From assembly GCA_002068815.1 (NCBI GenBank), contig MWAC01000103.1:1-10804 (forward strand): DNA of 10,804 nt. The letters run 5' to 3'. Positions 1 through 6,198 of this stretch are shown piece by piece (within the stretch, counting starts at the first letter, position 1; each line of letters opens with the position of its first letter). This DNA comes from Firmicutes bacterium ADurb.Bin467 (GTDB lineage: Bacteria > Bacillota > Clostridia > Christensenellales > Aristaeellaceae). Made by a program: the position numbers and the translations under genes. The notes beneath the pieces were generated by a model that worked only from the letters and a program-made list of their open reading frames with translations, did not search any database and was not told the DNA's origin.

Positions 1-328
1 TCGACGCGCCGATCACGGCGCTGAGAACCAATATCCCCGCCATGCCCATGACCGTCTCCATCGTCGAGCGGCCGATCTGGAAATACCGCCCGAAGAGAAT
101 CGACGTCAGCGCGATCGTCGCGCCGACCGACAGGTCGATGCCGCCGACGAGCATGCACATCGCGATGCCGGTCGCGATCATCAGCGTCAGGGACGAAATT
201 CGAAGCACGTTCAGTATGTTCGTGATCGTGCCGAACGACGGCGAGATCAGGATCAGGATCGCGAAGATCAACGCGACCGCCGCGAGCCGGGACAGCGCGT
301 CGGCATGGGCCTTGAACGCCTGCTTCAT
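1..328 (-). CDS. Sugar ABC transporter permease, RbsC-type (second permease; C-terminus outside window)
   Basis: Inner-membrane permease subunit of a ribose/galactose-type ABC importer (BPD_transp_2 family). Only the first 109 codons are in the window; the rest lies beyond position 1. A charged N-terminus (MKQAFKAHADALSRL) leads into a first hydrophobic segment at about residues 15-30. A second hydrophobic stretch holds the family signature GGIDLSVGAT at about 62-71, the same element seen as STGVDLSLGG in the neighbouring permease. The ATG at 328 is chosen because GGAGG (341-337) lies 8 nt upstream and overlaps the TAG stop of the preceding gene, which suggests translational coupling across a 5-nt gap. 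The protein differs from the upstream permease, so the pair probably forms a heterodimeric channel, as known for LsrC/LsrD and YtfT/YjfF. Substrate cannot be read from this fragment. Confidence 0.93.
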   Translation of the reverse strand, partial: MKQAFKAHADALSRLAAVALIFAILILISPSFGTITNILNVLRISSLTLMIATGIAMCMLVGGIDLSVGATIALTSILFGRYFQIGRSTMETVMGMAGILVLSAVIGAS

Positions 329-333
329 CGCCG

Positions 334-1368
334 CTACCTCCGGTTCCGCGCCGCGTCGACCGCGACGACGAAGATCAGCACCGCGCCGATCGCGATCATC
401 TGCAGCGAGTTCGACATGCCGATCATGTTGAAGCCGTTGCGCAATACCGAGATGATGAACGCGCCGATCAGCGTGCGCCAGGGCGTGCTGCGGCCGCCGG
501 TCATCGCGGCGCCGCCGACGACCGCCGCGGCGATGCCGTCGAACTCGAGCCCGAGCCCGTTCGACGCGCTGGCCGCGGTCAGCCGCGAGGTCATGATGAT
601 GCCGGTCACGGCCGCGATCATGCCGCCGAGCAGAAACGCGCGGAAGCGCGTCCGGCGCGTGTCGATGCCGGAGAGCTCCGCGGCGTCGTAGTTGCCGCCG
701 ATCGCGTAGACGTAAGTGCCGAAGCGCGTGCGCTTCATGACGATCGAGAAGACCAGATACAGGAAGAACAGGATCAGGACGCTCACCGGCAGCACGCCGA
801 CGGTGCGCACCGACTGCCGCGCGCCCTGCTTAACGATCTGCTGGACGTTCAAAAGCGACCCTCCGCCGATGAACTCGAACGCCGCGTTTCCGTTGACGCG
901 CACGGTCGTGCCGTCGGCGATCACGCGCGAGAGCGTCTCGCAGATCTTATAGGTTCCCAGGGTGATGATGAACGACGGGATGTTCGTGCGCGAGAGGATC
1001 AGCCCGTTCAGGCTGCCGACGAGCGCGCCGGTCGCGATCGACGCGAGGACCGCGAGAGCGAGCAAGAGCGCCGGGCTCTGCTCCCGGAGCCCGGAGAGCA
1101 ACGGCACGTCCCACGTGAGCAGCTTCGCCGTCAGCATGCCGGACAGCGACACGATGCCGCCCAGCGACAGGTCGACGCCGGTCGAGCAGATCGCGAGGAA
1201 CGACGCGAGCGCGACGATGCCGACGCCGCTCGTGCACTGCACGATGACGTTCATGATGTTCGACAGCTTCAGATACTTCGCGGGGCCGACGAAGATCGCG
1301 AACAGCACGACCATCGCGAACAGCAGCGGAAGCGTCATCGGAATCTGCCGGAGAAAGCGCCTCTTCAC
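334..1368 (-). CDS. Sugar ABC transporter permease, RbsC-type (first permease)
   Basis: Membrane-spanning subunit of a ribose-type ABC sugar importer; 344 aa, close to the usual 310-350 aa. Visible family elements are STGVDLSLGG (62-71), IPSFIITLGT (130-139), the cytoplasmic AIGGNYDAAELSGI loop (222-235, the ATPase-coupling region) and FDGIAAAVVGGAAMTGGR (276-293). Several hydrophobic helices are clear (about 12-28, 48-62, 100-120, 192-211, 245-260, 299-312, 322-338). The start is taken as GTG at 1368, which overlaps the ATPase stop as GTGA and has GGGGGG (1383-1378) 9 nt upstream. An ATG 10 codons further in has no Shine-Dalgarno sequence. Between about 153 and 190 there is a longer polar external loop. 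The 4-nt overlap indicates coupled translation with the ATPase. Specific sugar unknown. Confidence 0.95.
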   Translation of the reverse strand: MKRRFLRQIPMTLPLLFAMVVLFAIFVGPAKYLKLSNIMNVIVQCTSGVGIVALASFLAICSTGVDLSLGGIVSLSGMLTAKLLTWDVPLLSGLREQSPALLLALAVLASIATGALVGSLNGLILSRTNIPSFIITLGTYKICETLSRVIADGTTVRVNGNAAFEFIGGGSLLNVQQIVKQGARQSVRTVGVLPVSVLILFFLYLVFSIVMKRTRFGTYVYAIGGNYDAAELSGIDTRRTRFRAFLLGGMIAAVTGIIMTSRLTAASASNGLGLEFDGIAAAVVGGAAMTGGRSTPWRTLIGAFIISVLRNGFNMIGMSNSLQMIAIGAVLIFVVAVDAARNRR

Positions 1369-2864
1369 GTCGCCGCACCCCCCGTCGCGTAGGCGATGAC
1401 CTCCTCCTGCATCACGCCCTCGTGGTCGATCTCGCGGACGATGCGCCCCTCGCGCATCACGTAGATGCGGTCGGAGAGCGTCAAAACCTCCGGCAGGTCG
1501 GACGAGATCATCAGAATGCCGACGCCCCTCTCCGCGAGGTCGACGATCATGTTGTGTATCTCCTCCTTCGCGCCGACGTCGATGCCGCGCGTCGGCTCGT
1601 CGAACACGAGGAACTCGGAGTCGGTCGAGAGCCACTTCGCGAGCACGACCTTCTGCTGCGTGCCGCCGGAGAGCGCCTTCACGTCGCGCTCGACGTCCGG
1701 CGTCGCCATGCGCAGCTTCTTTCGGAATTCCTCGGCGATTTTGCGCTCCTTCTTGACGTCGACGATGCCGGAGGGGAAGATGGTCCTGAGCCCCGCGTGC
1801 GTGATGTTCACGCGGATCGGCAGGTTCAGCGCCAGGCCGAACTCCTTGCGGCTCTCGGAGATGAAGCCCATCTTCTGCCGGATGCACTTCATCGGCGTCG
1901 GGTTCGCGACGGGCTTTCCGCAGATCGACACCTCGCCCGCGTCGCGCCGGGTCACGCCGTACACCGCCTGCGCGAGCTCCGTACGGCCGGAGCCGACGAG
2001 CCCCGCGAGGCCGACGATCTCGCCGCGGCGGACGTTCAGCGAGATGTCCTTCAAGAGCTTCCCCTGGCTCAGGTGGCTGACCTCGAGCGCGAACCCGTCC
2101 CGCGCGGTGTTTTTCTCGCGAATCCTGCGCCTCTTGATCTCGCGGCCGACCATCATGCGGATCAGGTCGTCGAGCTCGGCATTCGCAGCGTCGCGGGTGC
2201 CGACGGTCCTTCCGTCGCGCAGCACCGTGATCCGGTTGCCGATCAGCTTGACCTCCTGAAGCCTGTGCGATATGTAGATGATCGACACGCCGCGCGATTG
2301 GAGGCTGCGAATCGTGTCAAACAGCGTGTTGATCTCCTTCTCGCTCAAGGTCGCGGTCGGCTCGTCCATGATCAGGATTTCGGAGTCGATCGACAGCGCC
2401 TTCGCGACTTCCACCAGCTGCTGGTGCGCGACGCCGAGCGCCTCGACCCTCGCCGAGGGGTCTATGTCCGCCTTCAAAAAGTCGAGTATCGCCCGCGCGT
2501 CGCGGTTCAGCTTCTGCCGGTCGATCAGCCCGCCGCGCTTGAGGGGCTCGCGGCCCAGGTAGATGTTCTGCGCGACGGTCAGGTTCGGCGCCAGGTTGAA
2601 CTCCTGAAAGATGATCGCGATGCGCATAAGCTGCGCGTCGCGGGGCGTCTCGAAGCGGACTTCCTTGCCGTTCAGGAAGATTTCTCCCTTCTCCGGGTGG
2701 TAGACGCCGGTCAGCACCTTCATCAGCGTCGACTTCCCGGCGCCGTTTTCGCCCAGCAAAATGTGCACCTCGCCCCGTTTCAGGTCGAAGGACACGTCCT
2801 CGAGCGCCCTGACGCCGGGGAAGTCCTTGCAGATGTTCCGGACTTCGAGAATCGTATCGCTCAC
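1365..2864 (-). CDS. Sugar ABC transporter ATP-binding protein, RbsA/MglA-type (two nucleotide-binding domains)
   Basis: Cytoplasmic ATPase that powers sugar import through the two neighbouring permeases; 499 aa, the normal size for this two-domain family. Domain 1 has Walker A GENGAGKST (38-46), Q-loop FQEFN (86-90), the degenerate signature VAHQQLVEVAKAL (145-157), Walker B ILIMDEPT (163-170) and H-loop SHR (199-201). Domain 2 has the family-typical degenerate Walker A LVGSGRTEL (289-297, no Lys), signature LSGGTQQK (398-405), Walker B FLVFDEPTRGID (418-429) and ISSDLPEV (453-460) in place of a His switch. One good ATP site is normal here, as in RbsA. The start is GTG at 2864, because AGGAGGG (2875-2869) sits 4 nt upstream. 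The gene follows the M24 gene by 25 nt and overlaps the first permease. The motifs do not reveal which sugar is carried. Confidence 0.97.
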   Translation of the reverse strand: MSDTILEVRNICKDFPGVRALEDVSFDLKRGEVHILLGENGAGKSTLMKVLTGVYHPEKGEIFLNGKEVRFETPRDAQLMRIAIIFQEFNLAPNLTVAQNIYLGREPLKRGGLIDRQKLNRDARAILDFLKADIDPSARVEALGVAHQQLVEVAKALSIDSEILIMDEPTATLSEKEINTLFDTIRSLQSRGVSIIYISHRLQEVKLIGNRITVLRDGRTVGTRDAANAELDDLIRMMVGREIKRRRIREKNTARDGFALEVSHLSQGKLLKDISLNVRRGEIVGLAGLVGSGRTELAQAVYGVTRRDAGEVSICGKPVANPTPMKCIRQKMGFISESRKEFGLALNLPIRVNITHAGLRTIFPSGIVDVKKERKIAEEFRKKLRMATPDVERDVKALSGGTQQKVVLAKWLSTDSEFLVFDEPTRGIDVGAKEEIHNMIVDLAERGVGILMISSDLPEVLTLSDRIYVMREGRIVREIDHEGVMQEEVIAYATGGAAT

Positions 2865-2868
2865 GGGA

Positions 2869-2875
2869 CCCTCCT
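2869..2875 (-). promoter_or_regulatory. Ribosome binding site fixing a GTG start
   Basis: Minus-strand AGGAGGG lies 4 nt before GTG at 2864. No in-frame ATG is nearby, so this near-consensus site decides the non-ATG start of the ATPase gene. Confidence 0.8.
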
Positions 2876-2889
2876 GCCGGATGTCGGTC

Positions 2890-4026
2890 CTACTTGATCT
2901 CGAGAATGCCGGGGCGGACGTATTCCACGCCGTTGATCGTGGATTTCAGCGCCGGGAACGTGACCGGGAACGTGATGAACAGCGGGCCGTCCTCGGTCAC
3001 GATGAAGCCGTCCTCGGTCTTCGTGCCCGTGATCGACGGGTTGTAGCCGTAGCACTGGTTCAGGCGCACGACCTCGTGCCTGTCCTGCGTCATCAGGTAG
3101 AAGCCGTTCGTGTAGCTCTGCGGGCCGCCCTGGTGGTGGACGCGCCACATCTCCGGATAGCCGGCGTCCGCGTAGAGCTTCTTCGACAATTCGAAGATCT
3201 CGAGGTCGTCGACGCCGGGCTTCGTCGCGCCGGCCATGATGTTCTCGATCTCGATGGTCTTTCCGTACTGCTCGCGGAGCTCGTCCGGCAGGTCGCCGAA
3301 GTACGCCATGCGCGTGATCTTCGTGACCAGCCCCTTGTAGCGGCAGTTGCAGGAGATCATCAGGTATTTCTCGAGCTTCTTGTCGGTGGCGATCGGGTGG
3401 CGGTAGTCGTAGATGCGGTGGTCGGTCGCGATCAAAAACAGCACCGGCTCGAGCCCCGCGGCCCACATCTCCTTGCCGAGCCCGCCCGCGATCGCGATCT
3501 CGGTGTCGCCGGGGCGTATCGTCGCCGCGAACCGCTCGATGACCTCGGAGAAGGTCCGCCCCAAGTGCAGATAGCGCGCGATCTCGTTGTCGCAGAGCAC
3601 CTTCTCGCGGTCGAGCAGCACCGGGTTCGCGTCGGCCGCGCCCGCGAGCGGGATGTCCGCGGCGAGCCTGCCGCCGCCGATCAGGTCATGGATGACCTTC
3701 ATCGTCCGGTTCTCGTACCAGAACCAGCTCCTCTCCTCGAAGCCGAGCTCGGGGAGCTTCTCCTCGACGATCATGCGCAGCGTCTCGATGTTGTTGCACA
3801 GGAAGTAGCGGCCGGTCCTCGTGATCAGAATCGCGCAGACGCCCCCCTCGACGAAGCGCGTGACGATGTTGTCGCCGCCCGCGGTGATCCACGCGAAATG
3901 CTCGGACTTGCTCACGTAAATCGCGTCCCAGCCGTTCCTCTCCATGTCCCGGCGCAGGTTCTCGACCTTGACCTCGATCTCCGCGAACCGCCCCCGTATG
4001 CTCTTGTCCTCCACGTACTGCTTCAT
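2890..4026 (-). CDS. M24-fold (creatinase/aminopeptidase P-like) protein, metal ligands mostly lost
   Basis: A 378-aa protein with the two-part architecture of creatinase and prolidase-like M24B proteins: an N-terminal domain of about 1-140 and a C-terminal 'pita-bread' domain of about 145-370. The catalytic-type His is present in YRHPIATDKK (H210). The metal ligands are not all there. The usual Asp-x-Gly strand reads MISCNCRYKG (223-232), the second Asp of the S/T-D-x-T-R motif is Lys (TKITR, K236), and the Glu of the E-P-G motif is replaced in RLNQCYGYNP (321-330). The His (HHQGG, 297-301) and last Glu (TEDGFIVTEDG, E338) remain. Known creatinase is also metal-free and uses a His, so an amidinohydrolase or other C-N hydrolase, or a binding role, is as plausible as peptidase. 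ATG at 4026 has GGGAGG (4040-4035) 8 nt upstream. It lies 15 nt after the isomerase gene and 25 nt before the ABC ATPase. No signal peptide, so cytoplasmic. True substrate unknown. Confidence 0.85.
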   Translation of the reverse strand: MKQYVEDKSIRGRFAEIEVKVENLRRDMERNGWDAIYVSKSEHFAWITAGGDNIVTRFVEGGVCAILITRTGRYFLCNNIETLRMIVEEKLPELGFEERSWFWYENRTMKVIHDLIGGGRLAADIPLAGAADANPVLLDREKVLCDNEIARYLHLGRTFSEVIERFAATIRPGDTEIAIAGGLGKEMWAAGLEPVLFLIATDHRIYDYRHPIATDKKLEKYLMISCNCRYKGLVTKITRMAYFGDLPDELREQYGKTIEIENIMAGATKPGVDDLEIFELSKKLYADAGYPEMWRVHHQGGPQSYTNGFYLMTQDRHEVVRLNQCYGYNPSITGTKTEDGFIVTEDGPLFITFPVTFPALKSTINGVEYVRPGILEIK

Positions 4027-4041
4027 GGCCCCGTCCTCCCG

Positions 4042-4836
4042 TCAGATATTTTTGAGCGCCGCGAGCGTCCCGGCCGCGACTTCCTCGTCCGGAGCGCCGG
4101 CCGGCGTGAACTCGAAGCCGACGATGCCCCGGTAGCCGGTGTCCTTCAGCGCCTTTAGGATGTTTGCGTAGTTCAATTCGCCCGTGCCCGGCTGGGCGCG
4201 GCCCGGCACGTCCGCGATGTGGAAGTGGCCGATCGCCGGCGCGACCTCGCGGATCGTATCGATGACGTTCCCCTCCATGATCTGCATGTGGTACGCGTCG
4301 TAGAGCAGCTTCACGTTCGGGCTCCCGACGGCGTGCACGATTGCAGCGCCCTCGCGCGAGCTGCACAGCGAATAGCCCGCGTGGTCGACGATCGTGTTCA
4401 GCGGCTCGATGACGAGCATGACGCCCGCCTCCTCCGCGAACGGCGCGAGCTCCTTGAGCACCGAGATCGTGTTTTCCTTCATCTCCTCCGGCGGGATCGG
4501 CACCGCGCGCGGCTTGACAGAGCGGTCCTCCTGCAATATGTCCGACATGCAGAAGACCGCCTTCGCGCCGAGCCGCTTCGCCATCGCGATCGAGGTCTTC
4601 ATGTCCTCGATGTAGACCTCGCGGTCGGCCTTGTCGACCATCACGCCGCGTATGCTCCCCTGGAACGTCGCGAGGCGGATGCCCGCGCCCTTGAGCGTTT
4701 TCTCGATCGCGTCGATGTCTTTATCGACCCAGTTCCAGAACTCGACGTAGTCGAACCCGGCCTCCTTCGCGAGCCGTATGCGCTCGAGGAACGGATGCCC
4801 GGTGTAGATCATCTCGATGCAGCAGGAAAACTCCAT
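4042..4836 (-). CDS. Hydroxypyruvate isomerase-like sugar isomerase (TIM barrel, AP_endonuc_2 family)
   Basis: Probable cytoplasmic aldose-ketose type isomerase; 264 aa, matching the roughly 260 aa of Hyi. The barrel starts MEFSCCIEMIYTG. Hyi-type active-site elements are all visible: IEPLN (143-147, E144), LLYDAYHMQIMEG (177-189, D180 and H183), HFHIADVPGR (204-213, H206), PGTGELNY (216-223) and GFEFTP (240-245, E242). In this family the two Glu act in catalysis and the Asp/His bind the metal. ATG at 4836 is preferred because AAGGGAG (4850-4844) is 7 nt upstream. Longer in-frame starts at 4854 and 4956 lack a ribosome site, and the latter lies upstream of the predicted transcription start. 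It is the first gene of the operon, followed by the M24 gene after 15 nt. Family members also act as 2-oxo-tetronate isomerases or ketose epimerases, so the true substrate is probably the imported compound or a derivative, not necessarily hydroxypyruvate. Confidence 0.88.
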   Translation of the reverse strand: MEFSCCIEMIYTGHPFLERIRLAKEAGFDYVEFWNWVDKDIDAIEKTLKGAGIRLATFQGSIRGVMVDKADREVYIEDMKTSIAMAKRLGAKAVFCMSDILQEDRSVKPRAVPIPPEEMKENTISVLKELAPFAEEAGVMLVIEPLNTIVDHAGYSLCSSREGAAIVHAVGSPNVKLLYDAYHMQIMEGNVIDTIREVAPAIGHFHIADVPGRAQPGTGELNYANILKALKDTGYRGIVGFEFTPAGAPDEEVAAGTLAALKNI

Positions 4837-4843
4837 GGCGACA

Positions 4844-4850
4844 CTCCCTT
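4844..4850 (-). promoter_or_regulatory. Ribosome binding site deciding the isomerase start
   Basis: Minus-strand AAGGGAG is 7 nt before ATG at 4836. It would lie inside the coding sequence if the in-frame ATG at 4854 were used, and no comparable site precedes that ATG. Confidence 0.7.
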
Positions 4851-4890
4851 CCATGACAAAACGATCCGTCCAAGGCCTCCGCCGCGCCGG

Positions 4891-4905
4891 ATAAAACCGT
4901 TTTAT
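4891..4905. promoter_or_regulatory. Probable LacI-family operator in the leader of the transport operon
   Basis: ATAAAACCGTTTTAT is a perfect inverted repeat with 7-bp arms around one central base. It contains the AAAnCGnTTT core typical of LacI-family operators. It lies about 30-45 nt downstream of the predicted transcription start of the minus-strand operon, where a bound repressor would block elongation or promoter clearance. It shares the ATAAAAC / TTTAT arms with the palindrome at 5045-5058, which suggests one protein binds both. The adjacent LacI-type regulator is the obvious candidate. Binding is inferred. Confidence 0.65.
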
Positions 4906-4941
4906 TTCCGCAGTGCTTTCCGGCACCCTCTTCCATGGACA

Positions 4942-4970
4942 ATTATAACAGAGCATCCGTTTTTAGGCAA
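4942..4970 (-). promoter_or_regulatory. Promoter of the isomerase-M24-ABC transporter operon
   Basis: On the minus strand, -35 TTGCCT (4970-4965) is followed by a 17-nt spacer and a perfect -10 TATAAT (4947-4942). The -10 is preceded by TGT, giving an extended -10 (TGnTATAAT). Transcription would start near 4935, leaving a leader of about 100 nt that includes the palindrome at 4891-4905. The weak -35 and strong -10 suit a promoter under repressor control. Confidence 0.75.
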
Positions 4971-5044
4971 TAGTTCGCGCGAGATTTTTTCAAATTCGCC
5001 GTGTTTGTATAGAATTGCGTCCCCAAAACCGGGCCCCTGCGCAA

Positions 5045-5058
5045 ATAAAACGCTTTAT
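5045..5058. promoter_or_regulatory. Probable LacI-family operator upstream of the regulator gene
   Basis: ATAAAACGCTTTAT is a 14-bp inverted repeat around a central CG, with 5-bp perfect outer arms and one mismatched pair next to the centre. It ends 6 nt before the -35 box of the LacI-type gene. It resembles the palindrome at 4891-4905, whose CG centre is 153 bp away. The two may act together by looping, or this one may serve autoregulation. Inference from symmetry and position only. Confidence 0.6.
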
Positions 5059-5064
5059 CCCGCG

Positions 5065-5093
5065 TTGACACGCGCGCGGCCGCGTGCTAGAAT
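5065..5093 (+). promoter_or_regulatory. Promoter of the LacI-type regulator gene
   Basis: Consensus -35 TTGACA (5065-5070), 17-nt spacer, -10 TAGAAT (5088-5093, 5 of 6 consensus). The start would be near 5100, about 19 nt before the ATG. The spacer is a GC-only stretch with a 10-bp palindrome (CGCGGCCGCG, 5075-5084), most likely a product of base composition. Confidence 0.82.
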
Positions 5094-5105
5094 ACAGGGA
5101 GGTAT

Positions 5106-5112
5106 AAGGAGG
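5106..5112 (+). promoter_or_regulatory. Ribosome binding site of the LacI-type gene
   Basis: AAGGAGG lies 6 nt before the ATG at 5119, an essentially full match to the anti-Shine-Dalgarno sequence. It rules out the longer open frame upstream as part of the gene. Confidence 0.85.
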
Positions 5113-5118
5113 CTTTCG

Positions 5119-6135
5119 ATGCGCGCAACGATCAAGGACGTCGCGAGGTCGGCGGGCGTGTCCCCGTCGACGGTCTCGCTGGTGCTGAACAACCGCCCGG
5201 CGTCGATCTCCGGGGAGACGCGCGGCCGCGTGCTGCGCGCGGCGTCGGAGCTTCGCTATCGCCCGAACCAGCTCGCGGCCGGGCTCGTGACGAAGAAGAC
5301 GCGCACGTTCGGGCTGATCGTGCCGGACATCGAAAACTGCTTCCACGCCTCCTACTGCGAGCAGATCGAGCGGTGCGCGCACCGCGAGGGCTATTCGACG
5401 CTGATCCGCATCGCGCAGAACGACCCGAACAAGACCGTGCGCTACCTGCGCGACTTCGAGGACCGCGGCGTCGACGGCGCGATCCTGACGAGCACGATGT
5501 TCGAGCGGCCGGAGGACACGAATCTCTGCCTCGAGGCGATCGACGAACTGCGCATCCCGACGATGCTGACCGACCGCGTGCCGCCGGAGCGCGTGCCGGG
5601 GGCCGTGATGCCCAACGACTTCCTCGGCGGCTACCTCGCCGCAAAGCACCTGCTGGGGCTCGGCCACCGGCGGATCGGCTGCGTGACCGGGAAGCTGTTC
5701 ATCGAAAACTGCCGGGAGAGGCTCCGGGGCTTGCAGGCCGCGCTCTGGGAATTCGGCGTGCCGTTCGATCCGGCGCTCGTGCGCGAGGCGGACTTCCAGT
5801 TTTCGGGCGATTTCGACCAGCTCTCGTACCTGCTCGGCAAGAATGCCACCGCGGTGTTCTGCTTCAACGACACGATCGCCTACGGCATCCTCCGGCAGAT
5901 GCGCAACTACAGCCTGCGCGTGCCGGACGACCTGTCGCTGGTCGGCTTCGACGACCTCGTGTTCTCCGACCTCACGGAGCCGCCGCTGACGACGCTTTCG
6001 TACCCGGTCGAGGCGATGGCCGCGGCGGTCGTCGAGGGGCTGCTCCGGAAGATCGAGGGAAAGCCCGACGCCGGCGCGAAAACGGTGTTCGACCCGGTGC
6101 TCAAGGTCAAGGGGAGCACGCGCAGGCTCGGCTAG
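5119..6135 (+). CDS. LacI-family transcriptional regulator
   Basis: DNA-binding repressor, 338 aa, typical of the LacI/GalR family. The N-terminal helix-turn-helix is TIKDVARSAGVSPSTVSLVL (4-23). It is followed by YRPNQLAAGL (47-56), the hinge helix whose Leu normally inserts into the central CG step of the operator. The rest is a periplasmic-binding-protein-like effector and dimer domain: TFGLIVPDIEN (63-73), MPNDFLGGYLAAKHLLGLGHRRIG (164-187), VFCFNDTIAYGIL (246-258) and VPDDLSLVGFDD (268-279). The start is set by a strong ribosome site. It is divergent from the transporter/isomerase operon, with two matching palindromes in between, so it most likely senses the imported sugar or a metabolite and represses that operon and possibly itself. 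Control of the downstream glycogen genes is possible but not shown. No terminator follows; the next promoter begins 2 nt after the stop. The effector cannot be named. Confidence 0.95.
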   Translation: MRATIKDVARSAGVSPSTVSLVLNNRPASISGETRGRVLRAASELRYRPNQLAAGLVTKKTRTFGLIVPDIENCFHASYCEQIERCAHREGYSTLIRIAQNDPNKTVRYLRDFEDRGVDGAILTSTMFERPEDTNLCLEAIDELRIPTMLTDRVPPERVPGAVMPNDFLGGYLAAKHLLGLGHRRIGCVTGKLFIENCRERLRGLQAALWEFGVPFDPALVREADFQFSGDFDQLSYLLGKNATAVFCFNDTIAYGILRQMRNYSLRVPDDLSLVGFDDLVFSDLTEPPLTTLSYPVEAMAAAVVEGLLRKIEGKPDAGAKTVFDPVLKVKGSTRRLG

Positions 6136-6137
6136 CG

Positions 6138-6166
6138 TTGCGTTTTCGCGCCCGGGCTGCTATAAT
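6138..6166 (+). promoter_or_regulatory. Promoter of the small exported protein gene
   Basis: -35 TTGCGT (6138-6143), 17-nt spacer and perfect -10 TATAAT (6161-6166) with an extended TGC directly upstream. The start is expected near 6173, about 26 nt before the ATG. It begins right after the LacI-type gene's stop codon, so the downstream genes need not depend on that gene's transcript. Confidence 0.75.
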
Positions 6167-6198
6167 GTGGGAAAAATGGACGGGCGAGGCGAATAGAG

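Noticed and set aside
1369..1887. N-terminal extension of the first permease into the ATPase gene (open frame starting at 1887).
   Set aside because: The added residues are a shifted-frame reading of the ATPase; the permease family starts at the GTG at 1368, which overlaps the ATPase stop.
1995..2000. Loss of the Walker A lysine in the second ATPase domain as a sign of inactivation.
   Set aside because: The degenerate second Walker A (LVGSGRTE) is standard in RbsA/MglA-type ATPases.
1422..4158. Long plus-strand open frames opposite the ABC ATPase, M24 and isomerase genes.
   Set aside because: Antisense shadows of well-supported minus-strand genes, with no ribosome sites or recognisable domains.
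4837..4956. 40-residue N-terminal extension of the isomerase (start at 4956).
   Set aside because: It would begin upstream of the predicted transcription start near 4935 and read through the operator; the family barrel begins at the ATG at 4836, which has a good ribosome site.
5075..5084. CGCGGCCGCG palindrome in the regulator's promoter spacer as an operator.
   Set aside because: A short GC-only palindrome is expected often in this composition and it does not resemble the AT-rich pair of palindromes.
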